64,000 bases of DNA, taken from positions 107,594 to 171,593 of the forward strand of contig NZ_QEQQ01000013.1 in the NCBI RefSeq assembly GCF_003097235.1. Direction: 5' to 3'. Positions within the stretch are counted from its first letter, which is position 1. Each line of letters begins with the position of its first letter. This DNA comes from Pseudomonas sp. CC120222-01a (lineage in GTDB: Bacteria > Pseudomonadota > Gammaproteobacteria > Pseudomonadales > Pseudomonadaceae). Of the stretch, positions 53,051 to 61,361 are shown one piece after another. Position numbers and translations under genes: made by a program. The notes beneath the pieces are model-generated. The model did no database searches and had not been told where the DNA came from. It saw only the letters and a program-made list of their open reading frames with translations.

Positions 53051-54607
53051 ATGGACGCCCAATCGCACCCACAGGCTCTAGGCAACCGCATGCAACCGAC
53101 ATCTGTTGACGCGCCCTCCTCCACACAGGCCGAACCGGGCACCCAGGCTTCCATCCCGCTGCTGCTCGGCGCCCTGATGCTGGTGATGTTCCTCGCGGCA
53201 CTGGACCAGACCATCGTCTCCACCGCGTTGCCGACCATCGTCAGCGACCTCGGCGGGCTGCGCTGGCTGTCCTGGGTGGTCACCGCCTATTTGCTGGCTT
53301 CCACCGTGGTCGTGCCGCTGTATGGCAAGTTCGGCGACCTCTACGGGCGCAAGCGCGTCCTGCAGATCGCCATTGCCTTGTTCCTGCTCGGCTCGGCGTT
53401 GTGCGGGCTGGCGCAAACCATGACCCAGCTGATCCTGTTCCGCACGCTGCAAGGCCTGGGCGGTGGCGGCCTGATGGTGGTGGCCATGGCAGCTATCGGC
53501 GACGTCATTCCACCCGCCGAACGGGGCCGTTACCAGGGCCTGTTCGGCGGAGTGTTCGGCCTGGCCACCGTGGTTGGCCCGCTGATTGGCGGGTTCCTGG
53601 TCGAACACCTGTCGTGGCACTGGATCTTCTTCATCAACCTGCCGCTGGGCCTGCTGGCCGTCGTGGTGATCGGCAGCGTGTTCCGCCCGCACGTGGCCCC
53701 GGTCAAGCATGTGGTCGACTATATCGGTGCGTTCTTCCTCACCATCACCCTGGGCGCGCTGGTGCTGATCACCAGCCTGGGCGGCGGCTTGCTGCCCTGG
53801 GCCTCGCTGGATGTCCTGTGCCTGGCGCTGTTCGCGGTCATCGGCCTGGTCGGTTTCGTGTTCGAGCAACGCCGCGCGCCCGAACCGATCATGCCGCTGC
53901 ACCTGTTCCGCCACCGCACCTTCGTGCTGGCCGGGTTGATCGGCTTGATTGTCGGCGTGTCGCTGTTCGGCTCGGTGACCTTCCTGCCGCTGTACATGCA
54001 AGTGGTCAAGGACGCCTCGCCCACCAGTGCTGGCCTGCAAATGCTGCCGTTGATGGGTGGCTTGCTGGTGGTGTCGGCGATTACCGGGCGGCTGATCAGC
54101 CGCTGGGGGCGCTACCGGGTGTTCCCGATCGTCGGCACGCTGCTGCAGGTGGTCGCCCTGGGGCTGCTCAGCCGCCTGGAACTGGACACGCCGATGTGGC
54201 GGATGAACCTGTACATGGGGCTGCTTGGCGCAGGCCTGGGCATGGTGATGCAGGTGCTGATCCTGGCGGTGCAAAACAGCGTCGAACGGCGCCACATGGG
54301 CGTGGCGACTTCCGGGGCCACGCTGTTCCGTTCGATTGGCGGTTCGGTGGGGGTTTCGGTGTTCGGCGCGTTGTTTTCCCATGCCCTGCTCGATGGCCTG
54401 CCGAGCGATTTCGCGGCCAGCAGTGGCGGTGCCGCGAGCCTGTCGCCGACGGCGGTGCATGCCTTGGCGGCGCCGCAGCAGCAGGCGTATCTGGAGGCGT
54501 TCTCCGGGGCCATGCATGGGGTGTTTCTGGTCGCAGCGGTGGTTGCTTGTGTGGCCTTTGCCTTGTCGTGGCTGCTGCGCGAGGTGCCGCTGCGGTCAGC
54601 TCATTGA
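53051..54607 (+). CDS. DHA2-family (EmrB/QacA) MFS drug efflux transporter
   Basis: A 518-residue, 14-span drug:proton antiporter. Motif D1/TM1 LAALDQTIVSTALPTIVSDL and the loop-2 motif GKFGDLYGRKRVLQIA are clear, and motif C-like GGVFGLATVVGPLIGG is in TM5. ATG 53051 or the internal one at 53090 could both serve. No EmrA-type adaptor is next to it, so it probably works alone in the inner membrane. Confidence 0.9.
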   Translation: MDAQSHPQALGNRMQPTSVDAPSSTQAEPGTQASIPLLLGALMLVMFLAALDQTIVSTALPTIVSDLGGLRWLSWVVTAYLLASTVVVPLYGKFGDLYGRKRVLQIAIALFLLGSALCGLAQTMTQLILFRTLQGLGGGGLMVVAMAAIGDVIPPAERGRYQGLFGGVFGLATVVGPLIGGFLVEHLSWHWIFFINLPLGLLAVVVIGSVFRPHVAPVKHVVDYIGAFFLTITLGALVLITSLGGGLLPWASLDVLCLALFAVIGLVGFVFEQRRAPEPIMPLHLFRHRTFVLAGLIGLIVGVSLFGSVTFLPLYMQVVKDASPTSAGLQMLPLMGGLLVVSAITGRLISRWGRYRVFPIVGTLLQVVALGLLSRLELDTPMWRMNLYMGLLGAGLGMVMQVLILAVQNSVERRHMGVATSGATLFRSIGGSVGVSVFGALFSHALLDGLPSDFAASSGGAASLSPTAVHALAAPQQQAYLEAFSGAMHGVFLVAAVVACVAFALSWLLREVPLRSAH

Positions 54608-54661
54608 GCGCTGCACCCAGCTATGCTGTGAGATGCGATTCCTATCCTGTGGAGGTGTGCA

Positions 54662-55138
54662 ATGCGTGCGTTCACGTGGAGCTACGTACTGATAATGCTG
54701 TGTGCTGCTTCAGCAGCCCAGGCCCAGTCGGTGGTGCCGCTCAAGGGCCAGAGCAGCCAGCAGATGCAGCTGGACATCAACGACTGCAACACCGTGGCGA
54801 CCAACGCCGCGAACAGCGCCAGCAGCAGTACTTCTGGCAGCCATGTCGGCGGCAGGGTCAAGGGCGCAGCGGCCGGTGCCGCAGCTGGTGCGGTGGGCGC
54901 CCAGGTGCGGGGCAATCAGCATGACGAGGTGTATGACCGGGTCAGCGACGATGCCAAGCAGGAATACCGGCAGAACCGTGCCGGCCAAGGGGCAGCCGCC
55001 GGTGCTGCGGTAGGTGCCTCGCGGCAACGTCAGGAGCGTCGCCAGGACCGGCGCAACCAGGGCCAGGCGCAAAGCTCGGCGCAGGCCAGCGCCTACAGCG
55101 GGTGCCTGCAGGGGCGTGGCTACCAGGTCAACCCTTGA
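54662..55138 (+). CDS. Secreted glycine-zipper protein
   Basis: A 158-residue protein with a signal peptide ending near AQA (residue 21). The mature part has two glycine-zipper-like runs (GRVKGAAAGAAAGAVGAQV, then GQGAAAGAAVGAS) and an Arg/Gln-rich tail, with two cysteines. Such YMGG/Gly-zipper proteins are often envelope-associated. Its 3' end overlaps the convergent cupin gene by 11 bases. Confidence 0.8.
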   Translation: MRAFTWSYVLIMLCAASAAQAQSVVPLKGQSSQQMQLDINDCNTVATNAANSASSSTSGSHVGGRVKGAAAGAAAGAVGAQVRGNQHDEVYDRVSDDAKQEYRQNRAGQGAAAGAAVGASRQRQERRQDRRNQGQAQSSAQASAYSGCLQGRGYQVNP

Positions 55139-55469
55139 CGATGTCGACCGAGATTTCTACCGCCGTCACTGTGCCGCGATTTTCCAGCCAGTGCGTGGTG
55201 TTGTGGTCTTCGGGCCAGCCGACACCCGGGCCGTAGTCGGTGGCTTGGCCATTGCGGTGGTCGGTGATGGTGCCTTGCAGGATGAACACCGTGCCGGGCC
55301 GGTCCTTGTGATCATGGACCGGCCCAAACACGCCACCGGGGGCGATGGTCACCTTGCGCATACGCAACTGCCGGCCTGCCATGCCTTCGATTTCCGGCCC
55401 CAGATCGACCGTTGCCAGTAACTCCACCGTCACGCCATGGGTTTCGGGTGCTGCCTGTTCGTTGTTCAT
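55128..55469 (-). CDS. Single-domain cupin protein
   Basis: A 113-residue cupin. The core motif region VHDHKDRPGTVFILQG gives possible metal ligands His and the second motif has HNTTHWLENRG. Likely a metal-binding enzyme or stress-related protein. It lies 74 bases after the TIM-barrel gene of the catabolic operon and may belong to it. It overlaps the convergent glycine-zipper gene by 11 bases. Confidence 0.82.
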   Translation of the reverse strand: MNNEQAAPETHGVTVELLATVDLGPEIEGMAGRQLRMRKVTIAPGGVFGPVHDHKDRPGTVFILQGTITDHRNGQATDYGPGVGWPEDHNTTHWLENRGTVTAVEISVDIVKG

Positions 55470-55524
55470 GGGGGTGCGCTCAGTGGGGTGTCATCAATCA
55501 GTGAAGCGCGCTTTGCTGTTGTTT

Positions 55525-55548
55525 GCCTCAGTGCCTCAGTGCCTCAGT
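55525..55548. repeat. Three tandem copies of an 8-base unit at the TIM-barrel stop codon
   Basis: GCCTCAGT repeated three times without interruption, running across the stop codon of the TIM-barrel gene (55544-55546). An 8-base unit can slip in replication; loss or gain of a copy would mainly alter the stop context. Confidence 0.7.
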
Positions 55549-56335
55549 TGCGGCTCAACCAGGATCGGGTAGCTTCATAAGCCGCTTCAAGTCCCATCTC
55601 AGGCGCAAACAGCGCCGAAGGTGTCTCCACACTGACCTGCACATCGGCTGGCAATGCATTCATCAGTGCTGTCAACGGCAACTGCCCGCGCCCGGGCAAC
55701 AATCGGCCTTGCCGGGCCTCCTGAATGATCAAGGCCTCGGCCGGCGCCTGCAGCGGCGCATCGCACAACTGCACAGCCCGCAGGTAACGCGGATCCACCT
55801 GTGCAAGCGCTTGCTCATCCCCACCCGAGCGATACAGGTGCAGCGCATCCACCAGCACCCCGGCATTCCCTTGCCCGGCCCCGGCCACCACGGCCACCGC
55901 TTGCTGCACGTTCGCCACCGCCCGCCAGCGCATGAACTCGAGGTCCACGCGCAGGCCGTAGCCACTGGCCAACTCGCAGAGCGCCGCAAAGGTGTGGGTG
56001 AGCCGCACCGGGTCGTCGTCATCACCCGAGACGGTAAGGCTGACGGCCCCCAGCTCAGCCCCGGCAGCCAGCAATGCCTCGCATTCGGCGACCTGCAATT
56101 GTGCAGTGAGCGACACGAACTCGATATCACTTACCCGCATGCCCTCGCCCGCCAGCACCCGCTGCAGTTCACGGGCAGCGGGGCTGCCGACCGGTTGCGG
56201 GTAGGCCAGCGCGCCCGGCATTACCGGATGCAACCGCAGCCCCACGGAACAGAACCCGGCCCGCGCCGCCTCACGCACCAACGCGATCGGTGCCTGGTCC
56301 AGCGCCGTCAGGTGGGCAACCCCAAGCGGCCTCAA
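55544..56335 (-). CDS. TIM-barrel sugar isomerase/epimerase-like protein (AP endonuclease 2 fold)
   Basis: A 263-residue xylose-isomerase-like TIM barrel. Metal-site acids are likely in LRVDLEFMRW (Glu) and GVLVDALHLYRSGG (Asp/His), with a late acid in VQVSVETPSAL (Glu). It overlaps the SDR gene by 4 bases. Function within the operon is probably isomerisation or cleavage of a small hydroxy-acid or sugar; not assigned. Confidence 0.8.
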   Translation of the reverse strand: MRPLGVAHLTALDQAPIALVREAARAGFCSVGLRLHPVMPGALAYPQPVGSPAARELQRVLAGEGMRVSDIEFVSLTAQLQVAECEALLAAGAELGAVSLTVSGDDDDPVRLTHTFAALCELASGYGLRVDLEFMRWRAVANVQQAVAVVAGAGQGNAGVLVDALHLYRSGGDEQALAQVDPRYLRAVQLCDAPLQAPAEALIIQEARQGRLLPGRGQLPLTALMNALPADVQVSVETPSALFAPEMGLEAAYEATRSWLSRN

Positions 56336-57072
56336 TAGGTCGCCCTTCCGCCGCTGAGGTCAAACACGAATCCGGTGGTGAAGCTGCATTCCGGTCCGGC
56401 AATCCAGCTCACCATGTTGGCGATCTCTTCCACCTTGAGGAACCGACCCATGGGGATCTTGGCCTTGCTGGCGGCGATGTGTTCCGGGGTCATTTCCGCC
56501 ATCAGCGGGGTCTCGACCATGGCCGGGGCAATACAGTTGAGCAGCACGCCGTCCTGGGCCAGCTCCTTGGCTGCCGCCTTGGTGAAGGCGATGACCCCGG
56601 CCTTGGCCGCAGAGTAGGCCGAGATGTACTGCACGCCGTCCTTGCCGGCCATCGAGGCGACGTTGACGATGCGCCCGTAGCCGCGCTCACGCATGTGCGG
56701 GATGGCGGTGCGGCAGCAGTAGAAGACACCGTTGAGGTCGATGGCGATGACCTTGTCCCAGGCTTCTGGCGGGTATTCCCATGAAGCGACCACCGGGCCG
56801 TTGATGCCGGCGTTGTTGACCAGGATCTCGACCTGGCCTACCTGGGCCAGTGCTTCGCCGAAAGCCGCCTCCACCGACGCCAGCGAGGACACATCCACGG
56901 CCTGGCGCAGCACCGGTTCGAAACCGTTTTCAGCCGTGTTCCAGCCATCGACCGCGAGGTCCCAGATCACCACCTGGGCGCCGGCCTGGTGCAGGCGCTG
57001 GGCGATGGCCAGGCCTATGCCACGCATGCCGCCGGTGACGATTGCAGTTTGCCCGTGCAGGGGTTGGCTCAT
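56332..57072 (-). CDS. Short-chain dehydrogenase/reductase
   Basis: A 246-residue classical SDR. The cofactor motif TGGMRGIG places Gly14, Gly18 and Gly20. NNAG is at 86-89. The catalytic Ser140, Tyr153 and Lys157 (SAYSAAK) are intact. Asp38 after beta-2 suggests NAD preference. Overlaps both neighbours by 4 bases, so it is translationally coupled to the MFS and TIM-barrel genes. Confidence 0.92.
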   Translation of the reverse strand: MSQPLHGQTAIVTGGMRGIGLAIAQRLHQAGAQVVIWDLAVDGWNTAENGFEPVLRQAVDVSSLASVEAAFGEALAQVGQVEILVNNAGINGPVVASWEYPPEAWDKVIAIDLNGVFYCCRTAIPHMRERGYGRIVNVASMAGKDGVQYISAYSAAKAGVIAFTKAAAKELAQDGVLLNCIAPAMVETPLMAEMTPEHIAASKAKIPMGRFLKVEEIANMVSWIAGPECSFTTGFVFDLSGGRATY

Positions 57073-58418
57073 TGTATTGCTCCAATTTCAACAGAAGGGA
57101 TATCCGGCAGGCGACGCAAGTCGCGCACCATGAACAGGTAGCACAGCGCACCCAGCGCGGTGATCGACGAGACGAAGGCCAGCGCCCAGACGAACGAGCC
57201 GGTGGCGGTGACGATCAGGCCGATGGTCAGCGGGGTGACGATGCCGGCCGCGTTGGCGAACAGGTTGAACAAGCCGCCGCTCAGGCCCAGCAGCCCTTTC
57301 GGCGCGATGTCGGAGACGATCATCCAGGCCAGGGCCGACATGCCTTGGGCGAAGTAGGCGACGCAAAGGATGGTGATCACCAGCGCGTCAGACTCGACAT
57401 AGTTGGCCAGCACGATGATCGACGCGGTCAGCAACCCGGCGATCACCGGCAGCTTGCGAGCCAGGTTCAGCGAGTAACCCCGGCGCAGCAGTGCATCGGA
57501 AATCCAGCCGCCGACCAGCGTGCCCAGCGACGCGGCAATGAATGGCAGCACCGCCACCCAACCCACCTTGAGCCAGGGCATGTGCCGCTCGGTGACCAGG
57601 TAAGTGGGGAACCAGGTGAGGAAGAACACATTGGTCGAGTTGCAGGCGAACTGCCCCAGGCAGATGCCGAGCATGTTGCGATGCTTGAGCAGCGCCGGGA
57701 TTTGCGACCAGCGGAACTGCGTGGCCTTCTGCCCGCCATCCACCACCCCGCCACCGGCGGCGATATAGTCGAGCTCCGCCTGGTTGGCCGACGTCGACTG
57801 ATGCGGCTCGTGGTACTTGCGCCACCACACCAGGCCATAAAGGATGCCCAGCAGCCCCACCGCCATCAGCAGGAAGCGCCAGCCATAGGCATGCAGCACC
57901 CAGAACAGCAGCGGCGTGAGGAACGCCAGACCGGTGTATTCGGCAAAGGTGTAGATGCCGGTTGCCCGGGCCCGCTCGCTCTGCGGGAACCAGGTCGCCA
58001 CCACACGGCTGTTGGTGGGGAAGCACGGTGCCTCGGTGACGCCGACCAGAAACCGCATGCCCAGCAGCGACAGAAAGCCTTGGGCCAAGCCCTGCAGGCC
58101 GGTGAACAGCGACCATAGGGTCAGCGCCAGCCAGTACGTGAGCTTGGTGCCCAAGCGGTCGATGAGGATGCCGCCGGGGATCTGCGCGGCGGCGTAAGTC
58201 CAGGAAAACGCCGAGAAGATCAGCCCCATCATCGCCGCATTCAGGCCCAGGTCGGCACTGATGCTCGGGGCGGCGATGCCCATCACGCTGCGGTCCAGGT
58301 AGTTGATCATGGTACCGCCGGAAATCAGCGCCAGGATCATGAACCGGGTGCGGGTACGTTGTTGCGCGCGCGCCGGGGTGTCGAACACCCCGACGCCGAT
58401 TGGCTGCTCAGTGCTCAT
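57069..58418 (-). CDS. MFS transporter of the ACS family (organic-acid type)
   Basis: A 449-residue, 12-span carrier similar to the hexarate transporter at 19641: TM1 includes MINYLDRSVMGIAAPSIS and the loop-2 motif is GGILIDRLGTKLTYW. ATG 58418 (MSTEQPIGVGVFD) is preferred to the far upstream starts in the same frame. It imports the operon's substrate, probably a carboxylic acid or lactone. Confidence 0.9.
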   Translation of the reverse strand: MSTEQPIGVGVFDTPARAQQRTRTRFMILALISGGTMINYLDRSVMGIAAPSISADLGLNAAMMGLIFSAFSWTYAAAQIPGGILIDRLGTKLTYWLALTLWSLFTGLQGLAQGFLSLLGMRFLVGVTEAPCFPTNSRVVATWFPQSERARATGIYTFAEYTGLAFLTPLLFWVLHAYGWRFLLMAVGLLGILYGLVWWRKYHEPHQSTSANQAELDYIAAGGGVVDGGQKATQFRWSQIPALLKHRNMLGICLGQFACNSTNVFFLTWFPTYLVTERHMPWLKVGWVAVLPFIAASLGTLVGGWISDALLRRGYSLNLARKLPVIAGLLTASIIVLANYVESDALVITILCVAYFAQGMSALAWMIVSDIAPKGLLGLSGGLFNLFANAAGIVTPLTIGLIVTATGSFVWALAFVSSITALGALCYLFMVRDLRRLPDIPSVEIGAIQ

Positions 58419-58459
58419 GGCGATTGCTCTCTTGTTATTGGAATGGCAAGTGCTGCGGA

Positions 58460-59287
58460 TCAGGCAAAACCGAACAGCCGCCGCGGGGTGTCCCACATGA
58501 CCTTGCGGCGCAGGCGGGCGTCCGGCATCAGGCGTTCGGCCAGCTTCAGCAGCGGGCCGTAGTCGACCCGTGCCTGCTGGCGAATGAATGGCCAGTCCGA
58601 GCCCCACACGCAGGCGTCCGGGCCGAACGCATCGAGCAGCACCCGTACATAGCCATGGCTTTGCTCATACAGGCCATCGGCCTCGGCGAACTTCTGCATG
58701 CCTGACAGTTTCACGCTGGCCCGCCCACTGCGGGCCAGCTGCAACAGCGACTGGAAGCCGGCCTGCTGGAGGCCGGCGACGGCATCCGGGCGGCCACAGT
58801 GGTCGATCAACAGACGCGCCGAGCTGTGTTCGATCAGCCACTGCAGGTCCAGCAGCTGGTCTTCGCAGACCTGCACCTGGGCAAACATGCCCAGTTCGGC
58901 CAACTTGCCGAACAGTGGCTCGGCATCACGCATGCTCGGCACGCCATACAGCGCCGGGTTGAAGGCGACACCGACCACGCCTTGCTCGCGCAGCGCGGCC
59001 AGCGCATCAAGGCTGATCTGCCGCTCGACCACCGCAATCCCCTTGAAGCGCCCTTGGCCTGTCGCCAGTGCATGAAGCAGCAGGCGATTGTCGGTGTGGT
59101 AGCCACTGTTCGGCTGCACCAGCAAGGCATGGCGCACGCCATAGGCGTCCATCACCTGGTTGAACTGGGCCAGGGTGGCGACCTCCTGGCCTGAAGGCGC
59201 GTAAGGGGCGTTGGGGTGGTAAGCGAAATGTGCGGGGTCAAACAAATGGTTATGGCAGTCGATCTTGAGTTCGTCGTAGATGTTCAA
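58460..59287 (-). CDS. Amidohydrolase-2 family lactonase-like enzyme
   Basis: About 275 residues when started at the TTG at 59287, which has AAGGAA 7 bases upstream and places the metal motif His12-Asn13-His14 near the N-terminus (KIDCHNHLFDP). A GTG at 59344 would add 19 residues. Later motifs include LLIDHCGRPD and VWGSDWPF (metal Asp). COG3618-type relatives hydrolyse lactones such as fuconolactone or pyrone dicarboxylate. First gene of the operon; divergent from the LysR gene. Confidence 0.83.
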   Translation of the reverse strand: MNIYDELKIDCHNHLFDPAHFAYHPNAPYAPSGQEVATLAQFNQVMDAYGVRHALLVQPNSGYHTDNRLLLHALATGQGRFKGIAVVERQISLDALAALREQGVVGVAFNPALYGVPSMRDAEPLFGKLAELGMFAQVQVCEDQLLDLQWLIEHSSARLLIDHCGRPDAVAGLQQAGFQSLLQLARSGRASVKLSGMQKFAEADGLYEQSHGYVRVLLDAFGPDACVWGSDWPFIRQQARVDYGPLLKLAERLMPDARLRRKVMWDTPRRLFGFA

Positions 59288-59433
59288 GCGCGGTTCCTTC
59301 AAGCGCCACTGCGCTTGCCTGCAGATCTTGTTATTGTTCGCCACCAGGGCGATTTGCCTGGGCTCACGATACTGCGGGCGGTTGCGCAGCGCTCATACAC
59401 AGATGGCGAAGACCATAACCAAAGGTAATAGGC

Positions 59434-60387
59434 ATGCTCCCCGCTGAGGAAACCCCGGACGGCACGACGATGGTGTTCAAGCTGCGGCACATGGAAGTGT
59501 TCCGCGCGGTGATGCTGACCGGCTCGATCAGCGCGGCAGCGAAGATGCTCTACGTGTCCCAGCCAGCCGTGAGCAAGCTGATCGGCTATATCGAGGGTCG
59601 CCTGACCTACCGGTTGTTCGAGCGCATCAACAACCGCCTGGTGCCCACGGCCGAGGCGCAGGTGCTGTATCGCGAGGTCGAGCGGGTGTACCAGGCGGCC
59701 TTGCAGGTGAACGCGTGCGCCCATTCCCTGGCCGCCGGCACCCACCGCACGCTGCGCATTTCCTGCAGTGCCTCGCTATCGACCGTGGTCATCCCCGCCG
59801 CGTTGGCCCAGCTCAAACGCCAAGCGCCATCACTGCAGATCGAGTGGCAGACCTCGCTGATGCACGCCATGCCCAACCAGATCCTGTCGAAGACCGTCGA
59901 CCTGTCGATCGCCGCGTTGCCGGTGATTCACGACCACCTGCACTCCCAGGCCTTCATGCGCGGGCGCATGGTGGTGGTGATGCCGGCCGGGCATGCCCTG
60001 GCGCAAGCGCCGTCATTGACGCTGGAACAGCTGCAGGGCCATGCGCTGCTGCTGTTCCGCCCGGACATGCCGTTCGGCCAGCTGTTGGCCGGCCATATCG
60101 AGCGGCGTGGACTGAAGCTGGATTCCCTGCTGTCGTTTACCAATGCCAATGAAGCTGTGGCACTGGTCAAGCAAGGTATGGGCATCAGCGTGATTGACGA
60201 GTTCGTCGCGCAGGACAGCGGCTTGCATGTGGTGCCCTTGGTCGACGAGATCCATTTCGATATCAGCTTCGTCTACTCGCGTTTCGAGCCGCCGTCGCAG
60301 TCGGCGCTGCACCTGATGCGGGTGCTGCATGATCAGGCACTGAGGCTTGGGCGGGGGATCGACGGGTTCACGCAGCCCCTGGCGTAA
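59434..60387 (+). CDS. LysR-family regulator, divergent from the catabolic operon
   Basis: A 317-residue LTTR. The HTH (about residues 16-75) has MEVFRAVMLTGSISAAAKML and VSQPAVSKLIGYIEGRL. The effector domain runs from about 100 onward. An alternative start at 59470 (MVFKLRHMEV) would remove 12 residues. Divergent placement 146 bases from the amidohydrolase gene suggests it activates that operon in response to its substrate. Confidence 0.9.
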   Translation: MLPAEETPDGTTMVFKLRHMEVFRAVMLTGSISAAAKMLYVSQPAVSKLIGYIEGRLTYRLFERINNRLVPTAEAQVLYREVERVYQAALQVNACAHSLAAGTHRTLRISCSASLSTVVIPAALAQLKRQAPSLQIEWQTSLMHAMPNQILSKTVDLSIAALPVIHDHLHSQAFMRGRMVVVMPAGHALAQAPSLTLEQLQGHALLLFRPDMPFGQLLAGHIERRGLKLDSLLSFTNANEAVALVKQGMGISVIDEFVAQDSGLHVVPLVDEIHFDISFVYSRFEPPSQSALHLMRVLHDQALRLGRGIDGFTQPLA

Positions 60388-60489
60388 ACCCTGCCGGCGA
60401 TTGGATCCACAGCTGAAAAAGCGTTACTCTTGCCCGCCGCGCCAACCATTGTGCTGGCGCGCCTCAACCCCTTATGGAGATTCATCGAC

Positions 60490-61191
60490 ATGAACGTCTC
60501 GTTCCGCCCCCAGTGGCTGCTTGCCCTCGCCCTGCCCCTGGCCCTGGCCGCCTGTGGCGACAATGAACCCAAGCAGCGCGCTGCCTTCAGCGAATTCCTG
60601 CAAACCCGCATCGTCGACAAGCCCGGCGTTCACGTGCCCAAGCTGAGCGCCGATGAATCCAAGGCGTTTGGCCCATACAACGATCATTACGCGGTGATCA
60701 CCAACTTCAACGGCGCCATGGATAGCGCGGTGAAACCCCTGGGCAGCCTGCTGCAGAAAGGCGCGGTGCGCTCGCTGAGCGATATCACCAGCCGCCGTGA
60801 CGACATCAAGGCGGTACAGACCGGCCTGAACGACATGGGTCTGCAGCTGCAGGACCAGAAGGCCAAGGCCGACAGCGCCCATGCCCAGCTCAAGCAGCCT
60901 GATGACCTCAAAGTGGTCTACGACAAGGCCTACGACCGCACCGTCAGCGTTCCGGCCGATACCTTCCTGCAGGTGCTGCCGCAGATCAACGGCACCCTCG
61001 ACAGCAGCCTGAAAGTTGCCGACTACGTGGATGCACACAAGGCGCAGATCGAGATCAACGGGCCGATTGTCAAGGTCAACGACCCTAAGGTACAGGCTGA
61101 ACTGAACGCCTTGCTGCAAGACCTGACGACTCAGGCGAAGACCGTGCAGCAGGCCCAGGCGCAGCTGCAGACCGTGATGCTCGGCCGCTGA
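60490..61191 (+). CDS. DUF3053-like lipoprotein
   Basis: A 233-residue lipoprotein; lipobox LAAC gives Cys22. The mature part is helical with a coiled-coil-like C-terminus (ALLQDLTTQAKTVQQAQAQL) and the family opening FSEFLQTRIVDKPGVHVPKL. ATG 60490 has GGAG 10-13 bases upstream. Single gene, followed by a REP pair. Function unknown. Confidence 0.8.
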   Translation: MNVSFRPQWLLALALPLALAACGDNEPKQRAAFSEFLQTRIVDKPGVHVPKLSADESKAFGPYNDHYAVITNFNGAMDSAVKPLGSLLQKGAVRSLSDITSRRDDIKAVQTGLNDMGLQLQDQKAKADSAHAQLKQPDDLKVVYDKAYDRTVSVPADTFLQVLPQINGTLDSSLKVADYVDAHKAQIEINGPIVKVNDPKVQAELNALLQDLTTQAKTVQQAQAQLQTVMLGR

Positions 61192-61199
61192 TTGATGGT

Positions 61200-61343
61200 T
61201 GTGGGAGCGGCCTTGCCGGGGCGCCGGACCGGTCGGAAAGGGCTGCGCAGCAGCCCCAGATTCTCTGCTTCGCCGCGAGATTGCCGGGGCCGCTACGCAG
61301 CCCTTTCCGACCGGTCCGGCGCCCCGGCAAGGCCGCTCCCACA
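61200..61343. repeat. REP pair with CCGGACCGGTCGGAAAGG flank
   Basis: GTGGGAGCGGCCTTGCCGGG with a CGCCGGACCGGTCGGAAAGG flank faces its exact complement across about 60 bases. Arms of about 50 bases are almost perfect. It lies between the convergent lipoprotein and cpxA genes and may end both messages. Confidence 0.9.
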
Positions 61344-61361
61344 AGTTATGCGCATGACCAT

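Noticed and set aside
53078..54517. 479-residue open frame on the minus strand
   Set aside because: Antisense to the 14-span efflux gene; His/Gln/Arg-rich shadow composition.
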